Of a DNA stretch of 64,000 nucleotides, positions 54,341 to 63,342 are shown piece by piece. Under the pieces are notes generated by a model. It ran no database searches. It was not told where the DNA came from and was given only the letters and a program-made list of their open reading frames with translations. The position numbers and the translations under genes were made by a program. The first letter of the stretch is position 1, and every line of letters begins with the position of its first letter. Location: the NCBI RefSeq assembly GCF_037389425.1, contig NZ_JBBHKR010000041.1, positions 13,441-77,440 of the forward strand, given 5' to 3'. Origin of the DNA: Stygiolobus sp037389425. Lineage in GTDB: Archaea; Thermoproteota; Thermoprotei_A; Sulfolobales; Sulfolobaceae.

Positions 54341-56506
54341 ATGCGAAAATTTATATACCTTATTTCATTCATTTTACCTATGGATTTATATAGAGTTAGC
54401 AAGATGCTGATTTATCTCGGCGCGTTACCTATAATCCTCTACGTGATAAAGGGGGGTTCATTCACATTAGGGGTCTCGTTTATTCCACCTATCGTAGCTC
54501 TCGGAATAAGACCTAGCTATAGAACCTTAGGGATAGGTCTTATTCTGTCAGGTTTAGTGTTTACTCTTCTCGTCTCCGGTGTTAACGTTATCGGACTACT
54601 CGTTCCCATCTTAGGACTAGTCTCCTCTGTTCTCTCATTCAAGAATAGGCTCTCTCCTCTAATAGGTTTTGCAGTTGTTGTTTTACTCTCTGTGTTATTT
54701 AACGGTTTCTTACCGGTATCTTTGTTGGTATCCGCTGGACTAATATTATCAGTCTATAATAGACCTTTTGACCCAAGTGGGGTTTTCACTTTAGCTATTC
54801 CTTACTTTGTTACTCAAGTTCTGTTTCTAGCTTTCTACTCCACATATATCTCTCCTTCTCTTTGGGCGTTAAACCTCTTTGGAGCCCTGAGCAAGTATGC
54901 TTACCTTGCATACGCTGTAGTAATTATCACGTTTGTACTCTATCTAATGAGAAAGGAATACTTAATGCACGAGTACATTAATGTTATCATATCGATTGTA
55001 AGTGTCACTGTAGGAAGTGCGGTAGCGTATTTATTTGTCTCACCTATATCCATAATGTTCGGTCTTTCCGGCTCGATTAGTACGAGTTTTGTTTTTTCTC
55101 AGCAGGATTTAGCTAATGTCATCATAGAAGCGTTTAAGAGAAACGATTTAAGGTTGGCTGAAAGAGCTTCTTTCATATATGAGGGTGACCTAACAGAAGT
55201 GTATAAGAAGTTGGTCGATATAAAGCTATGTATCGCTGTAGTTAAGTTACCGGAATTTCGTCCTTATAAGATTAATTATTTAGAAGTGGATTACAAGAAA
55301 GTAGCTGAATGCTTCTTTGAGTTGAAACAAGTCCCGACGAAAGACGTGGTTAATTATCTAAGGTTTGTAAAGGAAAAAGACGTCAACCTAGCTGAAAAAG
55401 TAGGTGAGTTAGCTTTAGAAATTTCTCCTTCGCCTAAACTGGTTAATATAATGAAAGAAATAGAAGTTTTAAAACTAGAGTACTTAAAATATAATTGGGA
55501 TCCAGAAGTATGGATAGGGAAGGAACTTTACGGGTATAAGATAACATCTTATTTAGGTAAAGGAGGTTCAGCCTACGTCTTAGTAGGTGAAAAAGATAGT
55601 AAAAAATACGCAATTAAAATTCCTATACTTATGCCTCCATCTACATCTAGCGCGAGTTATTATGACTTCGTAAACGAGTACTCACAGCTGAGGGACTTGT
55701 CTAACAGAAGCGAGAACATAGTTAGGTTCGTCGACGCGAAGATAGATTCTTTCAGCTTGAAAAAGATTCTTTCAGGTGACGTGTTGTCCTATATGAAAGA
55801 ACCACCGATCTTGGTTATGGAGTATATGGAAGGAGGTAGTGCTAAATCCCTTATGGGCGATAATAACGTATATTATTCCGACCAATGGTGGAAGATAGTA
55901 GCGTTAATAGGCTATGAAATCGCTAAAGCATTAAAATCTATCCACGAAATGGGCTTCGTACATCTGGATGTAAAACCATCAAATATTTTGTTCTCAAAGT
56001 ATCCGGGGAGGACCGGTAAAGAGGTCTTCGAAAATCTAATTAAGGGAGAAGTAAAAGTTAAGCTAAGCGATTTAGGTTCAGCTAGGAAGAGAGGCGAGAG
56101 GTTCATACAATATACTCCCGAATATTGCCCTTTAGATCAGGTAGAGGCTTTATTTAGAGACAAAGGGGCGGAGTTCTACATGGATATATATTCTCTTGGA
56201 GCTACAATGTATTCTCTACTGACTAGACAACCCTTTAATCCTAGGGAAGTGATAAACTTCATTAATGACGCTGAGCTGCTTTATAAAGAAAATAAGGATC
56301 CAATGCCTTCTATCCAAAAGGCAAAAGAGTTCTACGTGAAATTCCATGAAATTCTAACCGTTGAGGAGAACGTAGACAAACGTTTAATAGAGTTGATAAG
56401 ACAGATGACTTCTCCAGATCCCGAAAAAAGACCCTCAGCTTTAGAAGTATATAAAAGGCTAGGTGAGATAATTAATAACAATGAAGGAAATACTAGTACC
56501 CGATGA
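54341..56506 (+). CDS. Membrane Ser/Thr protein kinase, paralogue 3
   Basis: 721 residues. About eight membrane helices (22-250), then a helical region (255-380) replacing the beta-modules of the other two kinases. The linker 'NWDPEVWIGKELYGY' and kinase follow: 'LGKGGSAYVLVGE' (405-417), Lys426, HLD 541-543 with Asn548, DLG 577-579, and 'YCPLDQVEA' where APE should be, so that Glu is Asp. The catalytic core is intact. The 3' end overlaps the HEPN/PaREP1 gene by 26 bp. Confidence 0.87.
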   Translation: MRKFIYLISFILPMDLYRVSKMLIYLGALPIILYVIKGGSFTLGVSFIPPIVALGIRPSYRTLGIGLILSGLVFTLLVSGVNVIGLLVPILGLVSSVLSFKNRLSPLIGFAVVVLLSVLFNGFLPVSLLVSAGLILSVYNRPFDPSGVFTLAIPYFVTQVLFLAFYSTYISPSLWALNLFGALSKYAYLAYAVVIITFVLYLMRKEYLMHEYINVIISIVSVTVGSAVAYLFVSPISIMFGLSGSISTSFVFSQQDLANVIIEAFKRNDLRLAERASFIYEGDLTEVYKKLVDIKLCIAVVKLPEFRPYKINYLEVDYKKVAECFFELKQVPTKDVVNYLRFVKEKDVNLAEKVGELALEISPSPKLVNIMKEIEVLKLEYLKYNWDPEVWIGKELYGYKITSYLGKGGSAYVLVGEKDSKKYAIKIPILMPPSTSSASYYDFVNEYSQLRDLSNRSENIVRFVDAKIDSFSLKKILSGDVLSYMKEPPILVMEYMEGGSAKSLMGDNNVYYSDQWWKIVALIGYEIAKALKSIHEMGFVHLDVKPSNILFSKYPGRTGKEVFENLIKGEVKVKLSDLGSARKRGERFIQYTPEYCPLDQVEALFRDKGAEFYMDIYSLGATMYSLLTRQPFNPREVINFINDAELLYKENKDPMPSIQKAKEFYVKFHEILTVEENVDKRLIELIRQMTSPDPEKRPSALEVYKRLGEIINNNEGNTSTR

Positions 56507-56963
56507 AGTTTACGCCTACCTTGAAAAGATAGGTGAGCAGGAGAGGGCTTCAGTTAGTGACATAATCGTTAAATTAGTACTTAATATAATGTCTCAAGAA
56601 GAAAAGGTTAGGGCACTTCAGGCAATAAGTAAGGAGTACATAATCCAAGGTAGAGAATTAGAAGAAAAAGGTGCTCTAGTCGAATCAGGAGAGATGTATT
56701 GGAGGGGGCTAGCGTTTCTTATGCAAAGTATTGCTATAAAGCTCGGATTTGAAATTACAAGTTATCAAGATTATTTCTCGCTTATAGATTATCTTTCCTA
56801 TAAGCTTAATGACGGAGAGATAGTCAAACTCTTTGTTAATAGTGAGAGACTTCACGGAGAATACCATCCAAGACCACAAGGTGAGTCTGAATTTAAGTTC
56901 AGGGTAGATAATCTCTTTAAGTTGATGAAAAAACTGGAAAAAATTGCAGAATTTTCAGATTAA
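56481..56963 (+). CDS. RHH-like + HEPN (PaREP1) protein
   Basis: 160 residues. The first 35 ('KEILVPDEVYAYLEKIGEQE', 'ASVSDIIVKLVL') look like a ribbon-helix-helix DNA-binding module. The rest is the PaREP1/DUF29-type HEPN helical domain, with the signature 'NSERLHGEYHPRP' giving Arg123-x5-His129, the HEPN RNase motif. Translationally coupled to the kinase. It may be a self-regulating RNase or a phosphorylation target. Confidence 0.6.
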   Translation: MKEILVPDEVYAYLEKIGEQERASVSDIIVKLVLNIMSQEEKVRALQAISKEYIIQGRELEEKGALVESGEMYWRGLAFLMQSIAIKLGFEITSYQDYFSLIDYLSYKLNDGEIVKLFVNSERLHGEYHPRPQGESEFKFRVDNLFKLMKKLEKIAEFSD

Positions 56964-57008
56964 AATACTAGGGTAAAAATTTTTAAAACGTTGAGAGTTT
57001 TAATATTT

Positions 57009-57506
57009 GTGAGATTAGTTATACACCCGGAGAATCCCGATGATTTTCTTCCAAGATATATTACAAAAGATGATATTGTTGTCGACTTAGGATGTGGACC
57101 AGGGTATTATTGTAAGACATTAGTCAAGTTAGCCAAGAAAGTGTACTGTATCGACGTGGACTGCATAGCACTTTCAATGGCTAAAGAGAGTGCACCTTCA
57201 GCTACATTTCTGTGTGAATCAGCTGAAGAAATATCTCTCCCTAGCACTAGTGTAGATGTTGTTTTATTGGCTAACTCCTTTCACGACATGAGAAATAAGG
57301 AAAAAGTGGTAGAAGAGTTAAAGAGGATTTTAAAGGCTGGAGGGAAGGTTATTATAGTGGATTGGAAAAAGGAACAAACTACTATGGGACCTCCCTTGAG
57401 TAAGAGGATGAGTGAGGTAGATTATCTAGCATTTTTCAAGGACTTTTCATTAGTTGAAAAATTCTCACCTAGCCCTTATCAATTCGGGCTGGTGCTTAAG
57501 CGATGA
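57009..57506 (+). CDS. SAM-dependent methyltransferase
   Basis: 165 residues from GTG 57009; a TTG at 56991 is possible, but 'TTTTTAAAA' lies about 31 bp before 57009. Class I fold: 'IVVDLGCGPGYYCKTL' (motif I), 'VYCIDVDCIALSMAKE', 'VDVVLLANSFHDM' and 'LKAGGKVIIVDWKKE'. Methyltransf_11 type, small-molecule target likely. Overlaps the SRPBCC gene by 4 bp. Confidence 0.85.
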   Translation: MRLVIHPENPDDFLPRYITKDDIVVDLGCGPGYYCKTLVKLAKKVYCIDVDCIALSMAKESAPSATFLCESAEEISLPSTSVDVVLLANSFHDMRNKEKVVEELKRILKAGGKVIIVDWKKEQTTMGPPLSKRMSEVDYLAFFKDFSLVEKFSPSPYQFGLVLKR

Positions 57507-57904
57507 TAAACTTTGAGATTTGTAAAGAAATAGACGATAGGGAAAAGGTATGGGATGTAGTTAAGGATGTAAAGAAGATTCCAGAGTTCTGGAAAGGGAC
57601 GAGAGAGCTTAACGTGGAGGAGACGAGTCAAGGTATATATGAAGGGGATGTAAGGTTTGCTTTCCCATCTAAGGGAAAGGTGAAAATTGAGATCCGCGAG
57701 GGTGAAAAAAGAATTGTCATCAACTACCTTAAAGGACCAGTTTTAGGAACTCATGAGATTTATATCACTGAAACAAAGCTTTGCTCTAAATGGAACGTTA
57801 GGTTAACCTTTCCTTTTAGCCTTAGAGAAAGGTGGACTGAGGAACACTTTAAAAGTGGTACCCAACACGCCTTGGAGAGGATACTAAGCTATAGTATGCG
57901 ATAG
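57503..57904 (+). CDS. SRPBCC-fold protein
   Basis: 133 residues with the START/polyketide-cyclase-like helix-grip pattern: 'REKVWDVVKDVKKIPEFWKG' and a C-terminal long helix 'EHFKSGTQHALERILSYS'. Such proteins bind hydrophobic ligands. Translationally coupled to the methyltransferase, so the two may act on the same compound. Confidence 0.7.
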   Translation: MINFEICKEIDDREKVWDVVKDVKKIPEFWKGTRELNVEETSQGIYEGDVRFAFPSKGKVKIEIREGEKRIVINYLKGPVLGTHEIYITETKLCSKWNVRLTFPFSLRERWTEEHFKSGTQHALERILSYSMR

Positions 57905-58056
57905 TCTGGACTTAGCAAGTAAAACCAAATAATTCTATGAATTAACTTGAGTCTTTCTAGTTAGAATTTTTTACAAATGATTAGAAGAGATATACTAATT
58001 TACTAGGACGGTTTTTACACTACTTTTATAAGAGGGAAGTCTCAATTTGTATAATA

Positions 58057-59412
58057 ATGTCCTCACAAGCCAAATCAGAGTTTAACAAAGGAGATAATAG
58101 TCTATCTTTCGTTGATCTTTTCTTCATATCATTTGGGGGTCAAGCCCCGTTTATATCCCTCCTTACTTTCGGTACTGTGATGATAGCAGAAGCTGGTTTG
58201 GCTGGTCCTTTTGCCATGCTTATTGCAACTTTTGTAGTATTGTTTAACGGTCTGGTAGTGTATTTTTTATCGAAGAGGTATAAGAGAGGTGGAGGTTTCT
58301 ACGTTTACGCTCTATACTCCTTAACACCTAGATTGGGACTAAATACTGGTTGGACTTACCTTATTTACGCCTTATCTTACGGTGGGACACTCTTGGCTGG
58401 CGGTGCTTATGTTTTGTATACTATTCTCTCCGAGGTAACTGGTAATAGCTTGATCTTCCCTATTTCACAACAGTGGTTTTTAGCACTAGTAGTATGCGTT
58501 ACCGCTTCCTCCTTAGTAATTTCAGGAGTAAAATTTTCAGCTAAGTATGCTATGATCATGTCAATAGTTGAAATTATAGCGATAGCTGGTTTAGCTGTTT
58601 ACTTTCTTTATGAATCTGGCTGGAGATTTTATAATCCGATTCCGAAATCCATCAATCCGGGAGTTCTGGACGCAGTAGTTTTAGGTTTGGGAATACCTAC
58701 GGGTTACGGGTCAATTGCACCTCTAGGTGAAGAGGCTAAATCTAAGGAAATTGGTAAAGCTGCAATTGCTGTACTACTTTTTGGTGGCTTAATAGCTACG
58801 TTTTTCTTTTACTCGTTAGGCTCAATGGATTTCACGGGTAACTTAGTGGAATATTTACTCGGTAATTTCGGTTTTATCGTAGCTATATTGCTAGCTTTCG
58901 TAGCTTTAAATGACGGAACCTTAGGGGGGATGACCTATATCTTAGCTAACTCTAGAACTTTAAAGGCTATGGCTGAGGATAAAATATTTCCACAGATTTT
59001 AGCTAAGAAGAGAAATGATAAGCCGTTATATGCAGAGGTGACAATAGCTGGAACTTTTACTGCGTTAGTAGTTTTGTTAAGCTACTTCCTAGGGCTCTAT
59101 GAGACTTTCCTTATACTGGGTTCCTTAGCTGGAATGTTTAATTTGTTCATCCACTTATCTGCAGATTTTTCCTTGATAAGAACTGCGTCTAAGAGACCCC
59201 GTAAACATAAGTCAGAAATTGTTATTGGCTTAATAGCGATAGTAATTAGCTTGTTTGTACTATTTTATTCGATACCAGGCTTTCAAGCATATATAGTCTA
59301 TGCATTCATGGGTTGGATTATACTCGGATTCCTCTACGCTGAAGTAAGGGAAATGATTTCAGAGGATTATTTTGAAGACGAAAATTATCAGGGAAAAAGT
59401 AACAAGACATAA
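58057..59412 (+). CDS. Amino acid permease (APC family)
   Basis: 451 residues with 12 predicted membrane helices and APC signatures 'FFISFGGQAPFISLLTFGTV' and 'RGGGFYVYALYSLTPRLGLNTGW' region, 'GEEAKSKEIGKAA'. Imports amino acids with protons. 'TTTTATAAG' 30 bp before ATG gives a leaderless mRNA. Confidence 0.88.
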   Translation: MSSQAKSEFNKGDNSLSFVDLFFISFGGQAPFISLLTFGTVMIAEAGLAGPFAMLIATFVVLFNGLVVYFLSKRYKRGGGFYVYALYSLTPRLGLNTGWTYLIYALSYGGTLLAGGAYVLYTILSEVTGNSLIFPISQQWFLALVVCVTASSLVISGVKFSAKYAMIMSIVEIIAIAGLAVYFLYESGWRFYNPIPKSINPGVLDAVVLGLGIPTGYGSIAPLGEEAKSKEIGKAAIAVLLFGGLIATFFFYSLGSMDFTGNLVEYLLGNFGFIVAILLAFVALNDGTLGGMTYILANSRTLKAMAEDKIFPQILAKKRNDKPLYAEVTIAGTFTALVVLLSYFLGLYETFLILGSLAGMFNLFIHLSADFSLIRTASKRPRKHKSEIVIGLIAIVISLFVLFYSIPGFQAYIVYAFMGWIILGFLYAEVREMISEDYFEDENYQGKSNKT

Positions 59413-59506
59413 TGAATTTTAAGCTGTAATTACATTTTTACTGGTAGAGGCATCAGTTTTCTCAGCTTACTTAATTTAAATAGTACGGATGCGATGATCA
59501 CGTTAT

Positions 59507-59983
59507 ATGAAAACGTCCACTGGCTTAAAATGGGGGTTAATATTCGGGGTTCTGTTTGCGGTTAGCTCAACGGCGTTATACTACACATTATTCATTTATC
59601 CACAACTACCTCAGTTACAACAATATTATTATCATGAAATACTTAATTCAACAAACGGAAACGTTACAGAAGCTATGAAATATAGTCAAGAACTTCCCAT
59701 TTTTCTTCCTTTTAGTTTGCTATATCTAGACCTAATTTCGCTGGTTTCTGGTGGTCTTTTAGCCGGTTATCTTATCGCCAAGTTATGGAATAAAAGTCCT
59801 CATTGGTATATGAAGGGTCTTATGGGGGGTATCGCATCACTCATCGTGGTAACTTTTTTATTAGGTTTCATTGTAGCTTCTGTAGGAGGTACTATCATAT
59901 ATACAACCTCTTGTGTTCTCATGGGTCTAGCTGTCTCATATAGATTAAATAAACTAGAAAATAAGAGCGTGAAGAAAGATTAA
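59507..59983 (+). CDS. Unknown four-helix membrane protein
   Basis: 158 residues, four predicted membrane helices (8-28, 68-90, 103-125, 130-148), with a loop containing glycosylation sites between the first two. The stop is 2 bp before the next MFS start, so they are one operon. Family not recognised. Confidence 0.6.
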   Translation: MKTSTGLKWGLIFGVLFAVSSTALYYTLFIYPQLPQLQQYYYHEILNSTNGNVTEAMKYSQELPIFLPFSLLYLDLISLVSGGLLAGYLIAKLWNKSPHWYMKGLMGGIASLIVVTFLLGFIVASVGGTIIYTTSCVLMGLAVSYRLNKLENKSVKKD

Positions 59984-59985
59984 AA

Positions 59986-61149
59986 ATGTTTAGATTTTTT
60001 GAACACCTTATGTTATCGAAAAAACAGATTGCCCTTTTATCCATAGGAACATCCTTGACTTTTTGGGATATTTTTAACGTTCCCTATATCGAAAATTATG
60101 CATCAAAACAGATAGGGGAGATCTCATCAACACTAATATTGTCAGCTGAAATGCTAGGCTACTTCCTAGGAGGAGTAATAAACGGTTATTTAGCAAGTAA
60201 ATACGGAAGAAAGTTCGGGCTTCTCAGTTCTATGGCTCTAATCAGTATGGGCTCTCTACTGGGGTTTATATCGCTTAACCTAGCAATGCTACTCGTGGCT
60301 GAACTTCTAATAGGTATAGGAATAGAGGGTGAAGTAGCTATAGTTCCATCTTATGTATCAGAAATGTCAAGCGCAGAATCAAGGGGGAAGAATGTCGGTT
60401 ATACTACGATGAGCGGATTCTTGATGAGTTTAGTAGTAACTCCTATAGCTATTCTTTTAGGAGAGGATTTTTGGAGACTATTGTTTCTACCTAGTTTACT
60501 TTTGGCAGTAATAGCTCTCTTATTTAGGATAAAATTACCTGAGTCGGCATTATGGGAGAATAAAAGATATGAGAGCCTTAGGTGGGATAAGGATGTAGTT
60601 ATCTTCACATTGATTTGGTTTGCAAGTTATTTCACTGGTTATGCGTTATTCTCGACTCCAGTCTTCTCACTAATATCAAGCCAAGGATATACTCCTTCTA
60701 ATCTTTACTTCGGCTATATTCTATACGGAGACCCTCTAGGAGTTGTTATTGCAAGTGTACTAAACGACCGTCTGCAGAGGAAGTACACTTCTTCATTGGC
60801 AAACCTACTATCGGCTATTCTTATGATAATTTGGCCTTTTTCGGGAATCATGTTTTTGCCGATAGGTTTTGCTATCATGTTCTTCCAAGGTTTTAAGTTT
60901 CCGGCTATGTATGCGTATACTGCTGAAAACTTAGGAACTAAGATAAGGACTTTGGGCTATGGGATTGCCGACGGTATAGGTCATTTAGGAGGAGCTGTAG
61001 GGCCTATAGTCTTCGTGTTATTGCAGGATCACATAGGTCTAGCTTTCTCTACCGGTGTAGTAGGTATAGCGTCTGTAATATCGTCAATCTTAATAATGGT
61101 TTTCGGACAAATAACAAACAAGATACCCTTAGAGAAAATAAAGGGATGA
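59986..61149 (+). CDS. MFS transporter
   Basis: 387 residues, about 11-12 membrane helices. Motif A reads 'GYLASKYGRKFGLLSS', and 'LLIGIGIEGEVAIVPSYVSEM' is of the sugar/organic-acid porter type; the mirrored loop is 'DRLQRKYTSS'. Co-transcribed with the small membrane protein upstream. Substrate unknown. Confidence 0.82.
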   Translation: MFRFFEHLMLSKKQIALLSIGTSLTFWDIFNVPYIENYASKQIGEISSTLILSAEMLGYFLGGVINGYLASKYGRKFGLLSSMALISMGSLLGFISLNLAMLLVAELLIGIGIEGEVAIVPSYVSEMSSAESRGKNVGYTTMSGFLMSLVVTPIAILLGEDFWRLLFLPSLLLAVIALLFRIKLPESALWENKRYESLRWDKDVVIFTLIWFASYFTGYALFSTPVFSLISSQGYTPSNLYFGYILYGDPLGVVIASVLNDRLQRKYTSSLANLLSAILMIIWPFSGIMFLPIGFAIMFFQGFKFPAMYAYTAENLGTKIRTLGYGIADGIGHLGGAVGPIVFVLLQDHIGLAFSTGVVGIASVISSILIMVFGQITNKIPLEKIKG

Positions 61150-61201
61150 TGACGCTACCCAAGATGATCAGTGAATTAATAATTTGAGAGCCCCGGGCTG
61201 A
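61146..61201 (+). ncRNA. Weak C/D box sRNA candidate
   Basis: A perfect C box ATGATGA (61146-61152) overlaps the MFS stop codon, and a perfect D box CTGA lies at 61198-61201, 56 nt end to end, which is the size of archaeal C/D guides. The inner D'/C' pair is poorly formed (ATGA / GTGAATT). The candidate guide next to D is the GC-rich 'GAGAGCCCCGGG'. Confidence 0.25.
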
Positions 61202-61303
61202 CTAACTTTAATTGAAATGTTTAAATTATTTAAACGTACATAAAAATAAAATTAACAATTCTTCAAATTTTTGATTAATTAGCATCTTGTGTAATTGTAT
61301 CTT

Positions 61304-61873
61304 ATGAAAAGAGTTATCGTCTCATGTATGGACTACAGACTCACTGATGAAATATTGAAGAGGACAGACAAAGACACGTTAATTTTCAGGAATGCTGGTG
61401 CAAATGTAAAGGAGTTCTTACAAAGGCTTAAGGAGATAAAGCCGGACGAGGTTATATACCTTCCTCACACGGATTGTGCTGCAATGAAGCTCGTCTTCAA
61501 CGTCGTAAAGAAGGGCGAAAATGTAAGCAAAAACGTTAAGGAAAAACTAGTGGATGTTTTCTCAGGGCAGAAGTTCGAGACTTTAGAGGAGTTAGAACAA
61601 TTAAACGCAAAAATAAACGAAGAGATGTTAAAAAAGGAAGTGACTAAGAACGTCAAGACGGAGTTAATCGACGTAAAGAAGATACAGTGGCCACAGAAAA
61701 AGACGGAAGTGTACTTCTACCCTATTACGGCAAGGCCCACTGATAAAATCGGTGCATATATCCTACAATCAACTTCAATAGACGACGTAAAGGCTGATAT
61801 AGAAATAGCTAAAGATAAATTAGGTTTTAAAGATATTTATGACTGTTCAAGCGGTGATTGTAAGAAGATCTAA
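61304..61873 (+). CDS. Beta-carbonic-anhydrase-like protein
   Basis: 189 residues from ATG 61304. The zinc ligands and acid of beta-carbonic anhydrase are visible: 'SCMDYRLTD' (Cys and Asp-x-Arg pair), 'FRNAGANV' and 'LPHTDCAAMKL' (His and Cys). The second half, with a charged helix (75-120), differs from classical enzymes and the protein ends 'DCSSGDCKKI'. It may hydrate CO2 or be a diverged CobW- or COS-type hydrolase relative. Confidence 0.75.
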   Translation: MKRVIVSCMDYRLTDEILKRTDKDTLIFRNAGANVKEFLQRLKEIKPDEVIYLPHTDCAAMKLVFNVVKKGENVSKNVKEKLVDVFSGQKFETLEELEQLNAKINEEMLKKEVTKNVKTELIDVKKIQWPQKKTEVYFYPITARPTDKIGAYILQSTSIDDVKADIEIAKDKLGFKDIYDCSSGDCKKI

Positions 61874-62187
61874 CCCGATATGGTCGAAAGAATATCTTTG
61901 ATAATTTTTTCTAACTCTTCACGTGAGAGTTCTTTAGCCTCTATCTTTCCATCTTTGTTAATAGTTACTGTATATATTCCATTGGAGTTTATGTAAAGGC
62001 TTACGCTATAATCCCCTTTCTTGACGAAGATTTCCTCTATCTCACCGTCTATATTTCTCGTGTATCTCTGCCTTATCTCGTAACCTTTAGAAATTCCCCT
62101 CACTTCGTGAGACTCTGTCAATATATCGTCCAATTGCGATCTGATACTCTCATGAATTCTCTTTACGTCTAAGCCGAATATGCTCAT
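61870..62187 (-). CDS. Unknown small protein
   Basis: 105 residues from ATG 62187. Beta hairpins in the middle ('GDYSVSLYINSNGIYTVTIN') and a C-terminal acidic helix. Its start lies 8 bp after the stop of the upstream gene, so they are one operon. Family not recognised. Confidence 0.55.
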   Translation of the reverse strand: MSIFGLDVKRIHESIRSQLDDILTESHEVRGISKGYEIRQRYTRNIDGEIEEIFVKKGDYSVSLYINSNGIYTVTINKDGKIEAKELSREELEKIIKDILSTISG

Positions 62188-62195
62188 TTCTAACA

Positions 62196-63032
62196 CTATC
62201 TATGACTTAATAGTAAAAACTTTTTCCTTAGCTCATCGATGAACTCACTAAGCCTACTCTTATCGTTTATAGGTATCTCTGCGACTTCGTTAGAACTCGT
62301 GATCTTTATGATACCGTCATTATGTACCTCAACTACACCTGGTAACACGTTACCAGTAGCTTTGCCAGCGAGATTAATAAGAGCCTCAAGGGAATATAAA
62401 AGTTCCTCAGTTAAATCCTTGGTATCAAGTTTAAGGTAGTGTGCAAGTGTAGAGAGGCTAACCTTAACTGAGTATATGAAGATATTGTTATAAAATAGTC
62501 TGGCAATACCAAAGTTTTTGTCTACGTCAAGTATGACCTTAAACTCTCCCAGTTCTTCTACTCGGGGCAACTGGGTCCCATATTTGTGCATAAAATCCCT
62601 TTGTGCTCTCTCATCCACCTCTAAAGGGCTTTCCTTAAGAATATTCTTCACTACCTTAGGAGGTAGGTCATAGTAATGAGAAATTTTATTAACATCCACA
62701 GGGAAAATTTTTATTTCAGAGAGTTTATTAAATAGAGAATTAATGTCGTTTATGATTATCCCCCAAGCCTTTATCTTTACTTTGTCGTTTTCAGCCTCTA
62801 CAACGGATCCCATTTTGACCTTTATGGGCGGGCTTAAGAATAGGGATTTTATGATCTCGTTTGCCTCTTCTACTGTTTTGGGCAGAGAGTTTACTTTTCC
62901 CTCAAACTCAACTTTTAATCCCTGAAAGTCCATGAAGCCTTTTACAGAATTTCCCTCAAACTCAGCTGTATAATTCCCCGTTATAACGGTTATCCTATTG
63001 CCGTTTTTAATCAGGTAAGTGTCTTTACTCAT
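62196..63032 (-). CDS. Unknown protein
   Basis: 278 residues from ATG 63032. An in-frame GTG at 63101 would add 23 residues, but a TTTTTAAA box (rc of 63055-63062) sits 23-30 bp before the ATG, so the shorter form is preferred. N-terminal beta-rich domain (1-70), a second around 75-105, and a helical middle. No family recognised. Confidence 0.55.
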   Translation of the reverse strand: MSKDTYLIKNGNRITVITGNYTAEFEGNSVKGFMDFQGLKVEFEGKVNSLPKTVEEANEIIKSLFLSPPIKVKMGSVVEAENDKVKIKAWGIIINDINSLFNKLSEIKIFPVDVNKISHYYDLPPKVVKNILKESPLEVDERAQRDFMHKYGTQLPRVEELGEFKVILDVDKNFGIARLFYNNIFIYSVKVSLSTLAHYLKLDTKDLTEELLYSLEALINLAGKATGNVLPGVVEVHNDGIIKITSSNEVAEIPINDKSRLSEFIDELRKKFLLLSHR

Positions 63033-63054
63033 AGTGTATATTTTACTTACGTGG

Positions 63055-63062
63055 TTTAAAAA
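63055..63062 (-). promoter_or_regulatory. TATA box deciding start of 62196-63032 gene
   Basis: TTTTTAAA on the minus strand, 23-30 bp before ATG 63032. Its place shows that the GTG at 63101 is upstream of the promoter and not the start. Confidence 0.5.
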
Positions 63063-63076
63063 CAATAATATAGGGT

Positions 63077-63124
63077 TCAGGCGGTCAAGCGTCCTCACCA
63101 ATCAGTGCCGCGACACGTCCACAT
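63077..63124 (-). ncRNA. C/D box sRNA candidate
   Basis: Read on the minus strand: ATGTGGA (C-like, 63124-63118), 12-nt guide, CTGA (D', 63105-63102), 3-nt spacer, GTGAGGA (C', 63098-63092), 11-nt guide, CTGA (D, 63080-63077). Both D boxes are perfect, and spacing matches archaeal 2'-O-methylation guides. The block is GC-rich in an AT-rich gap and is followed by a T-run. The C box deviates at a k-turn position, which weakens the call. Confidence 0.42.
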
Positions 63125-63342
63125 TATTTACACTAAACTTGAGACGGTGAATAATATAAGGATTTTTCCAGTTAAAACAGTTTCCACGTTAAATTCTGTA
63201 TCGATATACGTCTGACTGATATTATCATTATTAAAAATCTATTAATCATAGCAATACATAGTTGTAAAGAGAATTATAAGATGTATATAGTCTAAATAGG
63301 TTATTCTTATAAATTGTGATAGTGACTTTATATCGAGGAAGC

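Noticed and set aside
62196..63101. Longer version of the 278-residue protein starting at GTG 63101
   Set aside because: A TATA-like box lies between that GTG and ATG 63032, and the extra codons coincide with the sRNA candidate.
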